Assembly (NCBI GenBank): GCA_002189035.1 | Contig: NEEC01000210.1 | Location: forward strand, 1 to 31,510 | DNA length: 31,510 bases | Direction of reading: 5' to 3' | Source: Utricularia gibba | Lineage: Eukaryota; Streptophyta; Magnoliopsida; Lamiales; Lentibulariaceae | Part shown: positions 1-10,049 of the stretch, one piece after another | Numbering within the stretch: the stretch's first letter is position 1 | How the letters are laid out: each line of letters opens with the position of its first letter | Notes under the pieces: generated by a model | The model's database searches: none | What the model was told of the DNA's origin: nothing | The model's input: only the letters and a program-made list of their open reading frames with translations | Made by a program: the position numbers and the translations under genes

Positions 1-76
1 GAAACAACAGCAGCGTACGCCATATGCCCGATTTCTCTCACTGGAAGAAACACCCACAAGTGTTGTTACGGTCGAC

Positions 77-85
77 TATATAAAT
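77..85 (+). promoter_or_regulatory. TATA-box-like TATATAAAT
   Basis: The string TATATAAAT lies in the first 100 bases. No coding region follows it closely on the + strand, since the eS10 start is 436 bp further on. It may belong to an unseen transcript or be chance. Bases 1-300 otherwise show nothing I recognise. Confidence 0.2.
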
Positions 86-309
86 CGCAGGTGATATTCG
101 TTTTACACTGGAGATTTCTACAGTCATTTTGGACACGCAGAATCAAGCATGAGGTGTCTTCCACATGAACCATTGACTACAAAAAGATGGCGGAAAAAGT
201 CAAATGTTCGATAGCTACAAAAGCCAATTTTTTTACCTGACCTCGTCCAAATAATAATAATTATTATTTTATTTTTATCATTCAGGGCCTATGACAGGTA
301 AGAAAACAA

Positions 310-464
310 GGCCCAATGAAATGTTGGCCCGCCTTAATGGAGAATTGAGTGTCTTTTGAGCCTACCGACGTACCTTTTAAATGGGCCGAAAATGATGCTT
401 TCGTTTCAGGCCCATTTGGAGCTATCTATTAATAGCAAAGTGCAACGCGTTGGAATTAGGGTTT
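310..464 (+). promoter_or_regulatory. Promoter of eS10: site II elements and telobox
   Basis: GGCCCA/TGGGCC site II cores lie at 310-315, 382-387 and 409-414. A perfect telobox, TTAGGGTTT, lies at 456-464, about 57 bp before the start codon. Site II elements (TCP binding) combined with a telobox are a known signature of plant ribosomal-protein promoters, so this fits the downstream gene. No ATG precedes the eS10 start between the telobox and 521. Factor binding is inferred from the motifs only. Confidence 0.6.
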
Positions 465-520
465 GCTGAAGTTTTGAAGCAAGCGTCTTTCGCCGGCGAC
501 TTCCGTTTGCCGCTATCACC

Positions 521-1567
521 ATGGTGAAATCTTCGTTGCATTTGCTTCCGGTTTTTTGTTCTGCGTTGATAAGGCATGTGTTTATTTAAATCTAATTGTT
601 TCAGATCATTCCTGAGAAGAACAGGAGAGAGATCTCCAAGTATCTCTTCCAAGGTGAGGTTTTTTTTTTTTTTTTTTTTGTTTCGACGCTGTGTGATTAC
701 GAATGAGGGGGGTTTGAACTGGTGTATGTGCTTGTTGCGTCTGGCGTTGGGAAATTTGATATGCAATGCTTGCGGTTGTGTGACTTCCAGAGGGTGTCTG
801 CTATGCCAAGAAGGACTTTAACCTGGCGAAGCACCCGGAAATCGATGTGCCAAATCTGCAAGTGATTAAGCTGATGCAGAGCTTCAAATCTAAAGAATAT
901 GTGCGGGAGACATTTGCTTGGATGCATTACTATTGGTACTTGACAAATGATGGCATCGAATTTCTCCGCACATACCTTAACCTTCCATCAGAGATTGTCC
1001 CCGCCACTCTCAAAAAGTCTGCTAGACCTCTCGGCCGTCCAATGGGTGGACCCCCTGGCGATCGTCCGCGGTAATACTTCGCTATTCCATTTGTTCCTGA
1101 CCGCTTTGATGTTTTTCTTAGCTGTGGTACTCCGTTCTGCTCAAGTCCCAATTCGTAATCATGCATTTCCCTCACAGTGGACCTCCAAGATTCGAGGGTG
1201 ACAGGCCTCGTTTTGGTGATCGGGATGGATACCGTGGGGTCCAAGAGGGCCACCTGGTGAATTCGGTGGTGAAAAGGGTGGAGCACCGCCGATTACCAGC
1301 CTGCATTCAGGGTAAGTTTTAGACCCGAATCTACTCTAGCATTTAACTACCTGAAACTGTTATCATTTGATATCCTGCTCATTTGTGCATACTGTGGCAA
1401 GCATGAGTGAGTAGTACTTGATTATCGTGGCCATATCCTTGTTCAGTAGTAGTTGCTTTTCTTCATGCCCGGATTGTATCTCCAAATTGTGCATTTCAGG
1501 GAGCCGGCAGTCGTCCTGGCTTCGGTCGAGGATCCGGCGGCAGCTTCGGCGGCCACCCCCAAGTTAG
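521..1567 (+). CDS. RPS10: 40S ribosomal protein eS10 (RPS10), five coding exons, out-of-frame C-terminal tail
   Basis: Structural protein of the cytosolic small ribosomal subunit. Proposed exons: 521-523, 605-653, 791-1070, 1178-1311, 1500-1567. They total 534 nt, or 177 residues, the usual plant eS10 length. Exon 1 ends exactly after the ATG (ATG|GTGAAATC), and exon 2 opens with [16 protein letters not shown]. Exon 3 carries the S10/plectin core ([42 protein letters not shown], then [13 protein letters not shown]). In exon 4 the Gly-rich tail leaves the expected frame near 1236-1239 and again near 1284-1290. A third one-base loss near 1551-1554 brings translation back to the family's terminal PS-stop. 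As written the gene therefore has an open frame, but about 55 residues of altered tail. Identity of the core is certain; whether the tail is real is doubtful. Confidence 0.88.
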
Positions 1568-1788
1568 CTTCATAAATCTCAGTGCATGCCGTCTTCTCGG
1601 ATGCTGTGCTTCCTTTGGATGGGCATTTCGAATTGAATTGTTTTCTACTTAAGACACTTCGTGGACCTTTTTTGATGCTTCGCTTGATTGGCTGCCAAGT
1701 TCGTTTTGCACTACGTCACGTGATTAACTTTTTAAATTATTATATCAAAAATAAAGTATTTTATTTTTATTATCGTAATAAAAATAAA

Positions 1789-1855
1789 TTGGGCCGATGG
1801 CATATTCAGCCCGTTAAAAACGGATGCGTTTTATTGTTTTACGAGCATGTGGGCC
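1789..1855 (+). promoter_or_regulatory. Remnant promoter of the second eS10 copy
   Basis: Two site II cores (TGGGCC at 1790-1795 and 1850-1855) lie upstream of the second copy, echoing the first gene's promoter. The telobox equivalent is degraded (TCGGGGTTC, about 1911-1919). The AT-rich stretch 1720-1790 between the copies shows nothing else. Confidence 0.35.
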
Positions 1856-1955
1856 TGTTTTGGGTCCATAGCGGGCTGATCTACTATAGGCAAGGCCACG
1901 TCGTCGGAAATCGGGGTTCTCTCCGGCGACTTCTCCGTTTGCGTCCGCCGCAACG

Positions 1956-2865
1956 ATGGTGAATTCTTCGTTGCGTTTGCTTCCTGTCGTTTTCCGCGTT
2001 TACGAGATGTGTGCTGATTTTCTGAAATTTTAATTGGTTCAAATCATCGCTGAGAAGAACAGGAGAGGGATCTCCAGGTATCTCATTCCAGGTGAGATTT
2101 TCTGTTACGACGCTGTGTAATGATGAATGTGCGGGTTTGGAATGTTGTATGTGTTTGCTCCATCTTACCTTTGTGAAAATTTGATATGCGGTTGTGTAAC
2201 TTTAGAGGGCGTTTGCTATGGCAAGAAGGACTTTGACCTGGCGAAGCGTCCAGATATCGATGTGCCAAATCTGCAAGCTATTCACTGATGCAGAGCTTCA
2301 TGTTTAAGGAGTATCCATGCGAGAGTTTTCCTTGGATGCATTACTATTGGTACTTAACCAATGATGGAATCAAGTTTCTCCGGACATACCTTAACTTCCA
2401 TGGGAAATTGTTCCCGTTACTGACTGATAAGGTTTTCCAGGCATCTCGGGTGTCCAATGGATGGACCTCACCCCCTGAGGATCGTCCATGGTAATAGTTT
2501 GTTCTTCCACTTATTTTTCGTTTATCTACAGTCCTCCGTTCTGCTCGAATATCTAGTGTTCCATGTGGCGATTCCCAACATTAATGTTACATACAGTGGT
2601 TTTCATTTCTTTCACAGTGGACCTCCAAGATTCTTGGTGACAGGCCTCGGGATGGATGCCGCACCAACCTGCGTTCAGGGTAAGTTTACGCATTCGGGAT
2701 TTACATGGTTGAAAGTTGGATCATATGAACCTTAGTCTTTCACTTGTACCCTTGTGTATACCCTTTTATAATCTAGACTGTGCATTTGCGCGGCGCTTGC
2801 AGCCCTCCTGGCTTCTGTTGAGGATCTGGTGGCAGCTTTGGCGGTGCACCCCACCCCGAGCTTAA
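1956..2865 (+). pseudogene. Tandem eS10 pseudogene, introns retained
   Basis: This is a second, decayed copy of the eS10 gene. The 5'UTR, ATG|GTGAATTC donor, introns and exon order are all recognisable, so it arose by DNA duplication and not by retrotransposition. Several lesions are visible. The intron 1 acceptor AG has become AA (2041-2042). A one-base loss after VPNLQAIH produces an in-frame TGA (about 2286-2288). Substitutions cluster in the conserved core (for example FMFKEYPCESFPWMHYYW). Most of the Gly-rich exon 4 has gone: about 2620-2678 here, against 1178-1311 in copy 1. The divergence includes many substitutions, which separates it from the single-base breaks seen elsewhere in the window. 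It may still be transcribed as a non-coding RNA, but no evidence here shows that. Confidence 0.88.
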
Positions 2866-3287
2866 CCCACATGAGTGAATGTCGCCGTCTCCGATGCTGC
2901 CTTGTTTTGCATGGGAATCCTCTTCAAATTAATACAGTTTTGGGGTAGGACTTTTCTTGATTGGTCCCCTGTTGTCTCCGCGTTTTTGCTGCGTTAATAA
3001 ATGGGGAGACCGAGTTGGTGGATGTTGCAGGTTTAGTTCATCTAATGCTGGAAGCGAATAAATGCGTATTGATCGTAGTTGCTCGGAGAAATTGAAGAAA
3101 GAATGATGATCAAAAACTGAGAAGCCGACACTTGCAACCAGAGATCGCAATCCACCACCCCCAACATTTATGAAGACATAAAAGGATCGCAACTTCCAAC
3201 AGCTGCACATTTATTGACACGACTAACAGGTACAGCAGAAATACGCTGACTCTGCAACTTGGAGCATGAATGTTGTTTTCCTCAGGA
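2866..3287. other. Intergenic, convergent 3' ends
   Basis: This stretch lies between the eS10 pseudogene (+) and the GDSL gene (-). It presumably holds their 3'UTRs. The open frames here have no recognisable motif and no gene-like composition. Confidence 0.5.
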
Positions 3288-4407
3288 TCAGCCGGACCGG
3301 AGTTTCTCCGCCATCAGAACCGAGAACCGCGGGCTTGAGAAGGAGCCGTTGAGAAACGATTCCGCTAGTACTCTGTTCATGGCCTCTGTAAAATGTGCGC
3401 CATCCCAGTTGATGTATTCCGACGGGGCGGAGCAGGCGGTGGACGACGGCGTCCCGCAGACGTTAAGAACATCGAAGTTGTACCCGCCGCCGTACCCGCA
3501 ACAGGCTTTATACATCTCTTTGAACCCGAAGCCCTTGCTCTTCTTCAGGACAGCGAGGTGGGCATTGTAGAAGTCGACGTACACGATCATGGTTCCCGGA
3601 TTCCGCCTTCTCAGCTCCACGATAGACGCCTTCGTGGCGGCGTTGTGAACCCTGATCCTCCGGTTCGCCGACGCCACGCAGCCCATCTCGTCCCTGTCTC
3701 CGGCGAAGCGATGGAGAAAGAGTACGTGACGCAGCCCACCGGCGGCAGACCCTGAACCGCTATGTACCTTGCTCCCTTGTTGATCAGCGCCTGTATGAAG
3801 CTGCCGACGCTGTCTACAGCAAGGGATCTTATAGTTGCAGTTCCGATGGAAGATCCGATGGCCGAAGTGTAGTCATTGGCTCCATTTCGCCGATCCAAAT
3901 GAAAGCATCACCGAGCGACTCTTCACATGCCTCAGGGGTGGTGACTGAGTCGTCACAGCCATCGGAATTCTTCAAGGTTCTATTGAACCACATGAGCTGC
4001 GTTTCGAGTGACACGGGAACAAGGCTGAAGGTAATATTATTCTCTAGAAAATAACCGTGCCTGATGGCGGTGGCTCCGGCGACGGCAAAACAAATGCCGT
4101 GCGCCCTATCGGCGCTGGAGTCCCTGTACGGCGGCAGCAGGGGAAGGGAGAGGTGCTCGGCTACGAAGTCGACGACGATACGGCCATCGGAGTACCGATT
4201 GGTGGGGCGATGGAAGTACGTAAGTCCATAAGGAGGGTTGGATACGTAGTTGAAAACGAGAGGACCGGAGGAGGTACGTGTGTTTCCGGTATCTGTATAC
4301 GAGTCGCCGAAGGCGTAAACTTTCTTAAAAGGCCGCCCCTGTGCTCGGCGGCCGCCGGAGACGCTACAAGGAAGAGCAACCACAAAAACCCTGGCGATTG
4401 CAGCCAT
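3288..4407 (-). CDS. GDSL esterase/lipase (At3g48460-like), with two frame breaks
   Basis: Secreted SGNH/GDSL-type hydrolase, apparently single-exon. All four family blocks are present: block I FGDSYTDTGN (nucleophile Ser) near residue 35; the Gly block CFAVAGAT; block III GANDYTSA (oxyanion Asn); block V WDGAHFTEAMNRV (catalytic His in DxxH form). They are spread over three frames. A break at 3881-3886 lies just before GAND, and a second lies at about 3691-3708, after SFSIASPE. Each equals loss of one base. The span is 1120 nt; adding two bases gives 1122 nt (374 codons), a normal GDSL length. The start at 4407 (MAAIARVF) is the first in-frame ATG before the GDS block. The leader in this frame is a poor signal peptide, while a neighbouring frame reads WLLFLVASPAAAEH, so further indels near 4320-4390 are possible. 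Substrate is unknown. Confidence 0.82.
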
Positions 4408-4901
4408 TGTTGCAGGCAAACCAGAGCTCTGTGGTTCGTATCACCCCTCCAATCTTCGTCCTATAAATAACCATATGGTTAGATAAATAACTCCCAACTG
4501 CCAAATGAGTCATTATTATTATTACCCCATGAACAAGTCAAGCCGAGAACTGCATTTTTTTATAATATCTTGAAATGGAATTCAATTCATTATTTTATTT
4601 ATTCATGATTCTGAATTAATTTAATTTTTTAAAATTTTAATTTTTTTTAAAAATTATTGCATTGAATCCAAAAAAATCAATGGTTGGATGAGTGTATGCT
4701 GATGCATGTATGTTTGCATGCCAGGTGTTGACAAGCGGCATTTCAGTTTCAGAAATATAATATCTTGTTACAGAGGTGAAGATGCAAAATCACTGGGAGT
4801 ACGGAACAACAGATCTGACAAGAGGAAAACAAAAGCACAGCACCATCCACACTGGCGCAACATGCGCCTTTGAGACTCTACCTTTCATTCCATGCCCATC
4901 T
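4408..4901. other. Intergenic: GDSL upstream region and CCCH 3' flank
   Basis: This region is AT-rich, with homopolymer-rich stretches at 4560-4680. It holds the GDSL promoter (- strand) and the 3'UTR of the CCCH gene. I see no gene and no clear TATA box in the minus direction. Confidence 0.45.
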
Positions 4902-6791
4902 TCATTCTCCGGAGGCGGTGTCGGAGGTTAAGGAATGGTCGTAGGTGCAGCTCAGCCCGTACTTGCAGATGCCATGCCGGTAGTAGTGTGTGCAGACCGG
5001 TTGACCCTGCAAAGTGAACCAGAAACGGATTTGAATGTGAATGTTATGTACTTACAGAACTGTTTCTTGTATTAGCTATGGATGTACGAGGCAGCAACAA
5101 ACTTACGGGTCGAATGGGGAGGCCTTTGTCGTTGAGGGCAGGAGCATCTGCACCTGCTGCATTCATCTGGGCCTGAAGGTGGTGTTACTGCTGGAAGGTG
5201 CATCCCTCTTCGTCTTGGGCTTGTAGGTTAGGTTCTTGGGATGATGAAACTTGCAAGCAGACTTGAACTTGCAGTCTCCCGTTTTAACGAAGAAGCTGCA
5301 CTCTGGTTCACCCGGACGCTCAGGGTACTCCTCAACTGACGTATTATGTTGCTTCTGCATTGGGATAAAACAGCTTATCAGTTAAATGTAGGGATAACTT
5401 CATGCATTAGGATACATATGGAATCTTGCAAACATTACCTTCTTCTCAGTGCACTCTGATGATGAACTAGTTTGACCTTGGTTTTGGTCAGGTGGAGAAA
5501 CGGGGAGTTCTAATTAATATGGCCATGCTAAAAAACATAAGCAATGGGTGATCAAGGAACAAACAAAGGCTTTCTTACTTCCCAGTTCTGGTTTCACGCG
5601 GGCTGCTTGAGGGGCGCTATTGCTGGATGCTGAGGAACCTCTTGCTCCTGCGGCAAGCTCAGGATGATCGAACTTGCAGTTCATCCCAAACTTGCATGAA
5701 CCAGTACTCATATAGTATGCACACTCTGCTTCTATCTGAGGATAATGGTAATAAAAAAAAAACAGTTAAGAAACACACACAGGCGCTTGGAAAAATCTTA
5801 GCGAAACGGAAAAGGGTTATAACTGGGCGAATGGGATATCCAGAGGAGTTCAACTCAGTAATCTGTGACTGTGGCGCAACACTTTTATCAGAACCATGAG
5901 AGTATCTGCATCCTTCCCCATGTTTGCACCAGCCTGTCCTGGAGAAGAACTGCAAAAAGGACAATGTATAACAAAAGGAGGTATGCAATTATAATCTGGA
6001 ACAGCAGAATTCAGTATATACACAGTGCAAGAAAATGTTTGGAAATCTCAGGATTCCAGCAAACACATTCAGCTTGACAAATCGAAAAACATATCACGAT
6101 CTAGAGGGGAAATGAAGAACCTTGCACAGCTCTTTTTCCCCTGTCTTCTCCGGATTATCTCGGTACCTTCGCCCTTCATTAGCAAACTGAAGAATCATAA
6201 AAATTGACAGGGTAAAGTTTCTGTTCCATTTTTGAGTAAAATGAAGGTTTAGATTGACAGGGAGGGACCTGATTCTTTCTGGGTGGATGATTAAACCTGC
6301 AACTCGACCCAAATTTACAAGTCCCTGCCTTCATATAAAATGCGCAATTCTGGGCGCCCTCCCTGACCGGATATGTGGTTCCTTCTCCATTATATTCATG
6401 ATCTCCAGATTCGTTTGGTGTATTTACCTCATTCCACTGGTTATCCCGCCCCCTCATTCCACTGGTTATCACCCCCCCTCATTCCACTGATTATCAACCG
6501 TCCCTCATTTTGGTATCCATAATTTTCACCTCTGCACCCATTAGGATCATCATCCCAACCCCAAACGCCGTCAGCACTCACTCCTTGATCGGCTGTCTGA
6601 GTTTCAGACTTCTTGATAGCCAGATCTTGCAACTCCCTCATAATCGAACCTCGCAAGTCCTTGTCATCGCGAGAATCATCCTCACTCTGTTTCCCAGCAT
6701 CCGCCACCTCGATCGAAGGGGCGTCATTCTCCACCACTTTGTTACGCTGAAATGAGCGCTGGAGTTCAAAAAAGTGATGGATCAGCTCCAT
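4902..6791 (-). CDS. Five-finger CCCH zinc-finger protein, seven exons, frame breaks in exons 1 and 6
   Basis: Plant CCCH protein, probably RNA- or DNA-binding in the nucleus (ZC3H/HUA1-like architecture; subgroup not assigned). Exons in transcript order: 6791-6269, 6186-6121, 5949-5824, 5735-5579, 5509-5439, 5354-5107, 5006-4902. Five fingers are all C-x8-C-x5-C-x3-[12 protein letters not shown] (exon 1), [12 protein letters not shown] (split across exons 2/3), [11 protein letters not shown] (exon 4), [11 protein letters not shown] (exon 6), [11 protein letters not shown] (exon 7). An acidic N-terminus precedes a DNQWNE repeat. Introns 1, 2, 3, 5 and 6 are phase 0 and intron 4 is phase 1. 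Exon 6 is 248 nt where 249 would keep phase. In the given frame it hits TGA just after FRPR, while downstream [11 protein letters not shown] is open in the next frame, so one base is missing near 5165-5190. Exon 1 contains three units of 25, 25 and 26 nt instead of 27 (see repeat). Confidence 0.85.
6429..6504 (-). repeat. Coding tandem repeat, three ~27-nt units (DNQWNEG..)
   Basis: Three copies of a unit containing TCATTCCACTG start at 6429, 6454 and 6479, with a partial fourth at 6505. The periods are 25, 25 and 26 nt. On the minus strand each unit encodes D-N-Q-W-N-E plus Gly/Arg, nine residues if the unit were 27 nt. The length differences fall in the C-runs between the units (for example the C7 near 6472-6478). 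As a result the three units read in different frames, and the reading frame of the first part hits a stop in unit 3. Confidence 0.75.
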
Positions 6792-7405
6792 CGGACCTCA
6801 ACGGCCCGGATCGCCAAACTCAAATCCCCCAATTCTTCAAGATTTTCTCGAGACAGATCGATGACTGGGATGGAGAAAATCCACCTTGACAGCGCCCCCC
6901 ATTCGTTGAAACCCCTCCCATTCCCAAACAAAACCCTATTTTCTCTCTCTTTTTTCCGCCTATTTTTGGGCTCTGAAAAGAAAATGCCGCATTTCCTTTT
7001 TTATCAAATAAATAAAAAATACTCTAAAATACAACCATATAATTATTAATATTTTTTCAGAATATTAAATTTAAAAAATAAAACTTAATTCAGAAAGAAT
7101 ATTACTTAAAATGTGTGTGGAAAATACCTCATTCATGGTACGATTTTATTACATTGAAATGGAAACGCGCATTTTGTGGCGTTGAAACATCTCCTCCTTT
7201 CAGCAGTTTCATCTCATTCTTCGCATTCGCAGGTTCCCTTTCCTCCATCTCCGCCACAGGGAGCCTCTGTAAGTGTACGCTTTCGAAACCTTGCCGTTTC
7301 ATTTCATTTGATGCTTCTGCTGGATTAACTGCTCTGCTTTCTGCCATATTCGGGTGCTTTTGTCTGTTTGTTTCTGTGAGTTTATGGGGTTTCCCTGCAC
7401 TGCAG
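6792..7405. promoter_or_regulatory. Shared upstream region of divergent CCCH (-) and C2/CAR (+) genes
   Basis: The two start codons are 614 bp apart and face outward, so both promoters and 5'UTRs lie here. Bases 6990-7100 are very AT-rich. A pyrimidine-rich tract at 6940-6960 and T/C-rich sequence at 7195-7260 look like leaders. CACTGCAG directly before the ATG at 7406 could be a splice acceptor of a 5'UTR intron. No definite TATA box was recognised. Confidence 0.4.
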
Positions 7406-8100
7406 ATGCTCGGGCACAGCCACTCCGAACCCAGATCCGGGATGAATGATCTGTTGGGGTTGCTTCGAATTCGAGTGAAAAGAGGAGTCAATCTCGCCGT
7501 TCGTGATATGAACAGCAGCGACCCTTATGTTGTCGTCAAGATGGAAAAACAGGTATCCCTTCGTTTTTCCGGCCCATGAACTCCGGTGGATTAAGCACCC
7601 ACTGAACTTGGAATTCCGATGGCTGCAGAGGCTCAAGACTCGGGTCATCAGAAAGGATACGAACCCAGAATGGAACGAGGATCTGACACTCTCGGTATCA
7701 GACCCTTCTCATCCCGTTTTCCTGGTGACACTTCCCTTCACTGATCTTACAAAGGAATCTCCATTACTGTGGTTGAGGACCCCCCAGTGAATCAAAACAC
7801 ATGTCGCAGACGGTGTACGATCACGACACCTTCACCATGGACGATAAGATGGGCGAAGCGCAGTTCGACATCGCGCCCTTCATGGAGGCCCTGAAAATGC
7901 ACCCCAATGGCTTACCCAACGGCACCGTCATCACGAGGATCCAGCCGTCGCGGTCCAACTGCCTCGCCGAGGAAAGCGCCGTCGTGTGGAAAGACGGTAG
8001 GGTGCTTCAGGACCTCTGCCTCCGACTCAGGAACGTAGAGACCGGCGAAGTTGAGATTCAGCTCCAGTGGATCGACCTTCCCGGTGCCAACAAAGCCTAA
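7406..8100 (+). CDS. CAR-family C2-domain protein (C2-domain ABA-related), three exons
   Basis: Small Ca2+-dependent phospholipid-binding protein of the plant CAR family, whose members recruit ABA receptors to membranes. Exons 7406-7552, 7629-7724, 7810-8100 give 177 residues. Both introns are short (76 and 85 nt) and phase 0. One C2 domain fills the protein: GLLRIRVKRGVNLAVRDMNS with SSDPYVVVKM (first Ca-binding loop Asp residues), NPEWNEDLTL, and TVYDHDTFTMDDKMGEA (second Asp cluster). The CAR-specific insertion (PSRSNCLAEESAVVWKDG) and the C-terminal QLQWIDLPG are present. The start at 7406 adds 12 residues before MNDLLGLLRI. The ATG at 7442 matches the usual CAR N-terminus and may be the true start if translation begins there. 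No frame break was seen. Confidence 0.9.
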
Positions 8101-8662
8101 TTTCCTCATTTATTTTTTAATTCATTAATCATACGTGTTTTTTTCATTTACAAAATTATTAAAAATCATTTTTACCCTAAAATATAAAAAAAAAATCAGT
8201 AATATTCCCCATTTTTTATTGACGTCATTAATTTTTTTATAAAATTAATACAACAATATTGTATTAATTTAGAGGGAAGCGTCGGAGTGGGGCCCAAAAA
8301 GCAACTAAAGAATCTAGCGGGGCCCACGAGAGGGCTTTTGCCAGTCAGAGTGCATTTAATTTTGAATAAAGAGTGTATACTTGGAAAGGGCTTTGACTCG
8401 CCTTCCGAGAATGCTAAAAGTTCCTCCCACAACATCCCACCAGTCGTATGCTACTTTTAGAATTTAATTTTAAATAAATAATATAAGGAAAGTATTTTTT
8501 TTTCACTAGCCGTACAAGGGGTGAGGGAGGGAGGAGAGGGAAAGCAGGAGCAGGGTGTGGTTTGAGTTTGAATGTGGAGTCGCCTTGAAAAGGGACACGC
8601 TACGCTAATCTCAGGAGTGTTTTTTCAGTCAGTGTTGTTGGCTTTTCATTATCGTTATTGCA
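8101..8662. other. Intergenic: C2 gene 3' flank and thaumatin-like promoter
   Basis: Bases 8101-8280 are AT-rich (3'UTR-like). Bases 8280-8340 are GC-richer. A purine-rich tract (GAGGGAGGGAGGAGAGGG) lies at 8522-8540, in the likely 5' leader of the thaumatin-like gene. No other gene was recognised. Confidence 0.4.
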
Positions 8663-9766
8663 ATGGAGTTTGGAGCAGTGAGGCCTCTTCTTCCCTGCCT
8701 CCGTCTCGCCGTTTTCGTCTTCCTAATCTCAGGTACATTTCTGTGGGAAGACTCAGGAACTTGGAAATCTGGAGGTCCCTGTTTTTAGATTTTGCTCTCC
8801 GCTTTGCTGTTTTCACAGTTCAGGTGTCGGGTACGGCGATGACTCTGTACAACAAATGCAGCTACCCCGTGTGGCCAGGCATTCAACCCAGCAGTGGGAA
8901 GCCGATACTGGCCAAGGGAGGATTTGAGTTGCTTCCGAATAGGGGGTACACGTTGGAGCTACCTCCGGGGTGGTCTGGCCGCCTCTGGGGCCGACACGGC
9001 TGCTCCTTCAACGCCCAAGGCCGCGGAAGCTGCGCCACCGGAGACTGCGGTGGCGCCCTTTTCTGCAATGGCCTTGGGGGTGCTCCACCTGCGACTCTGG
9101 CTGAGATTACGCTTGGGAATGAGCAGGATTTCTACGATGTGAGTCTCGTGGACGGCTATAATCTTGCCATTTCCATCCAACCGTTTCATGGGTCAGGTAC
9201 ACAACGCGAAAAGCTTTAATTTTGTGGTATATTCGCGTCGCTGTTGGCCAGCCTCTATTCGTTGTCATTCATTGCTTGAAAGTGAGTTCACGAATGGTGC
9301 ATCATTGTAACCTCCTGCATTCTTCTGTTCTGATGCTGCTATTTCCTTCGTCTTCCCCGAAGAGCTTCCATCATTCCAGTTCAGTCGTCACAGCCTGTGC
9401 TTCACATTACATCGTCTCCCTTGGTCGGCGCCTTGCCTTCTGACAAATATGTTATTTATTGCAGGGAAATGCAGCTACGCAGGGTGCGTATCCGACCTCA
9501 ACGCAATGTGTCCGGTGGGGCTTCAGGTCCGGTCGTCGGATCAAAAGCGGGTGGTGGCGTGCAAGAGTGCCTGCTTCGCCTTCAACTCTCCCAAATACTG
9601 CTGCACAGGTAGCTATGGCAGCCCGCAGTCGTGCAAACCGACAGCCTACTCGAAGATTTTCAAAACCGCCTGCCCCAGAGCCTACTCATATGCCTACGAT
9701 GATCCCACCAGCATCGCTACCTGCTCTGGTGCGAGCTACCTGGTCACCTTCTGCCCTCACCATTAG
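8663..9766 (+). CDS. Thaumatin-like protein (PR-5 family), three exons
   Basis: Secreted PR-5/thaumatin-fold protein of 249 residues. Exons: 8663-8732, 8819-9196, 9465-9766, with phase-1 introns. Exon 1 encodes a signal peptide ([10 protein letters not shown] followed by [10 protein letters not shown]). The family signature appears as [17 protein letters not shown] count 16 cysteines in the mature part, the number for the eight disulfides of large thaumatin-like proteins. The acidic-cleft set (Arg in GRLWGRHGC, Glu in LAEITLG, Asp residues in [10 protein letters not shown] and [10 protein letters not shown]) appears complete, which fits a glucan-binding fold. It ends in [10 protein letters not shown]. 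Reading through the first intron gives an apparent longer ORF from 8572, but the CAG|GTACAT donor and TTTTCACAG acceptor with matching phase support splicing. No frame break. Confidence 0.93.
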
Positions 9767-10049
9767 ACCAGGAGGATCTGTATCTTCTGGTTCTGCCCAA
9801 TGATGTATTGTGAGTTGGTAGGGATGAACTTTGGAGCTTTTATTCTGCTGAACTGGTTATGTTTTTGGTACAAGGAACTTTCATGATCTCTGGTTCACGT
9901 AAAGGAGCGGTAGTTTTCTTCTAGGAGAAAGCAAGGAACCAACACACAAGCTACAAACCAGGTGTGAAAACCAGAACAATGACAACAAAAAAATAAAAAA
10001 GTCACCCGCGACGTGATACAGGGAGTAGGGCAGCAACTGTAATGTGGAT
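9767..10049. other. Convergent 3' region (TLP and SAM synthase)
   Basis: This region holds the 3'UTRs of the thaumatin-like gene (+) and the SAM synthase gene (-). No coding signal was seen. Confidence 0.5.

Noticed and set aside
1956-2865. Second eS10 copy as a processed retrocopy
   Set aside because: It keeps intron sequences, splice borders and promoter motifs, so it is a DNA-level duplicate.
3288-4407. GDSL gene as several small genes
   Set aside because: The three frames carry consecutive blocks of one GDSL protein and adding two single bases gives one normal-length gene.
6429-6510. Short regular repeats as a CRISPR-like array
   Set aside because: The units are directly adjacent without spacers, encode DNQWNE, and lie inside a plant coding exon.
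8572-9219. Longer thaumatin-like ORF starting at 8572
   Set aside because: It reads through intron 1. The spliced form from 8663 gives a signal peptide and the normal mature start.
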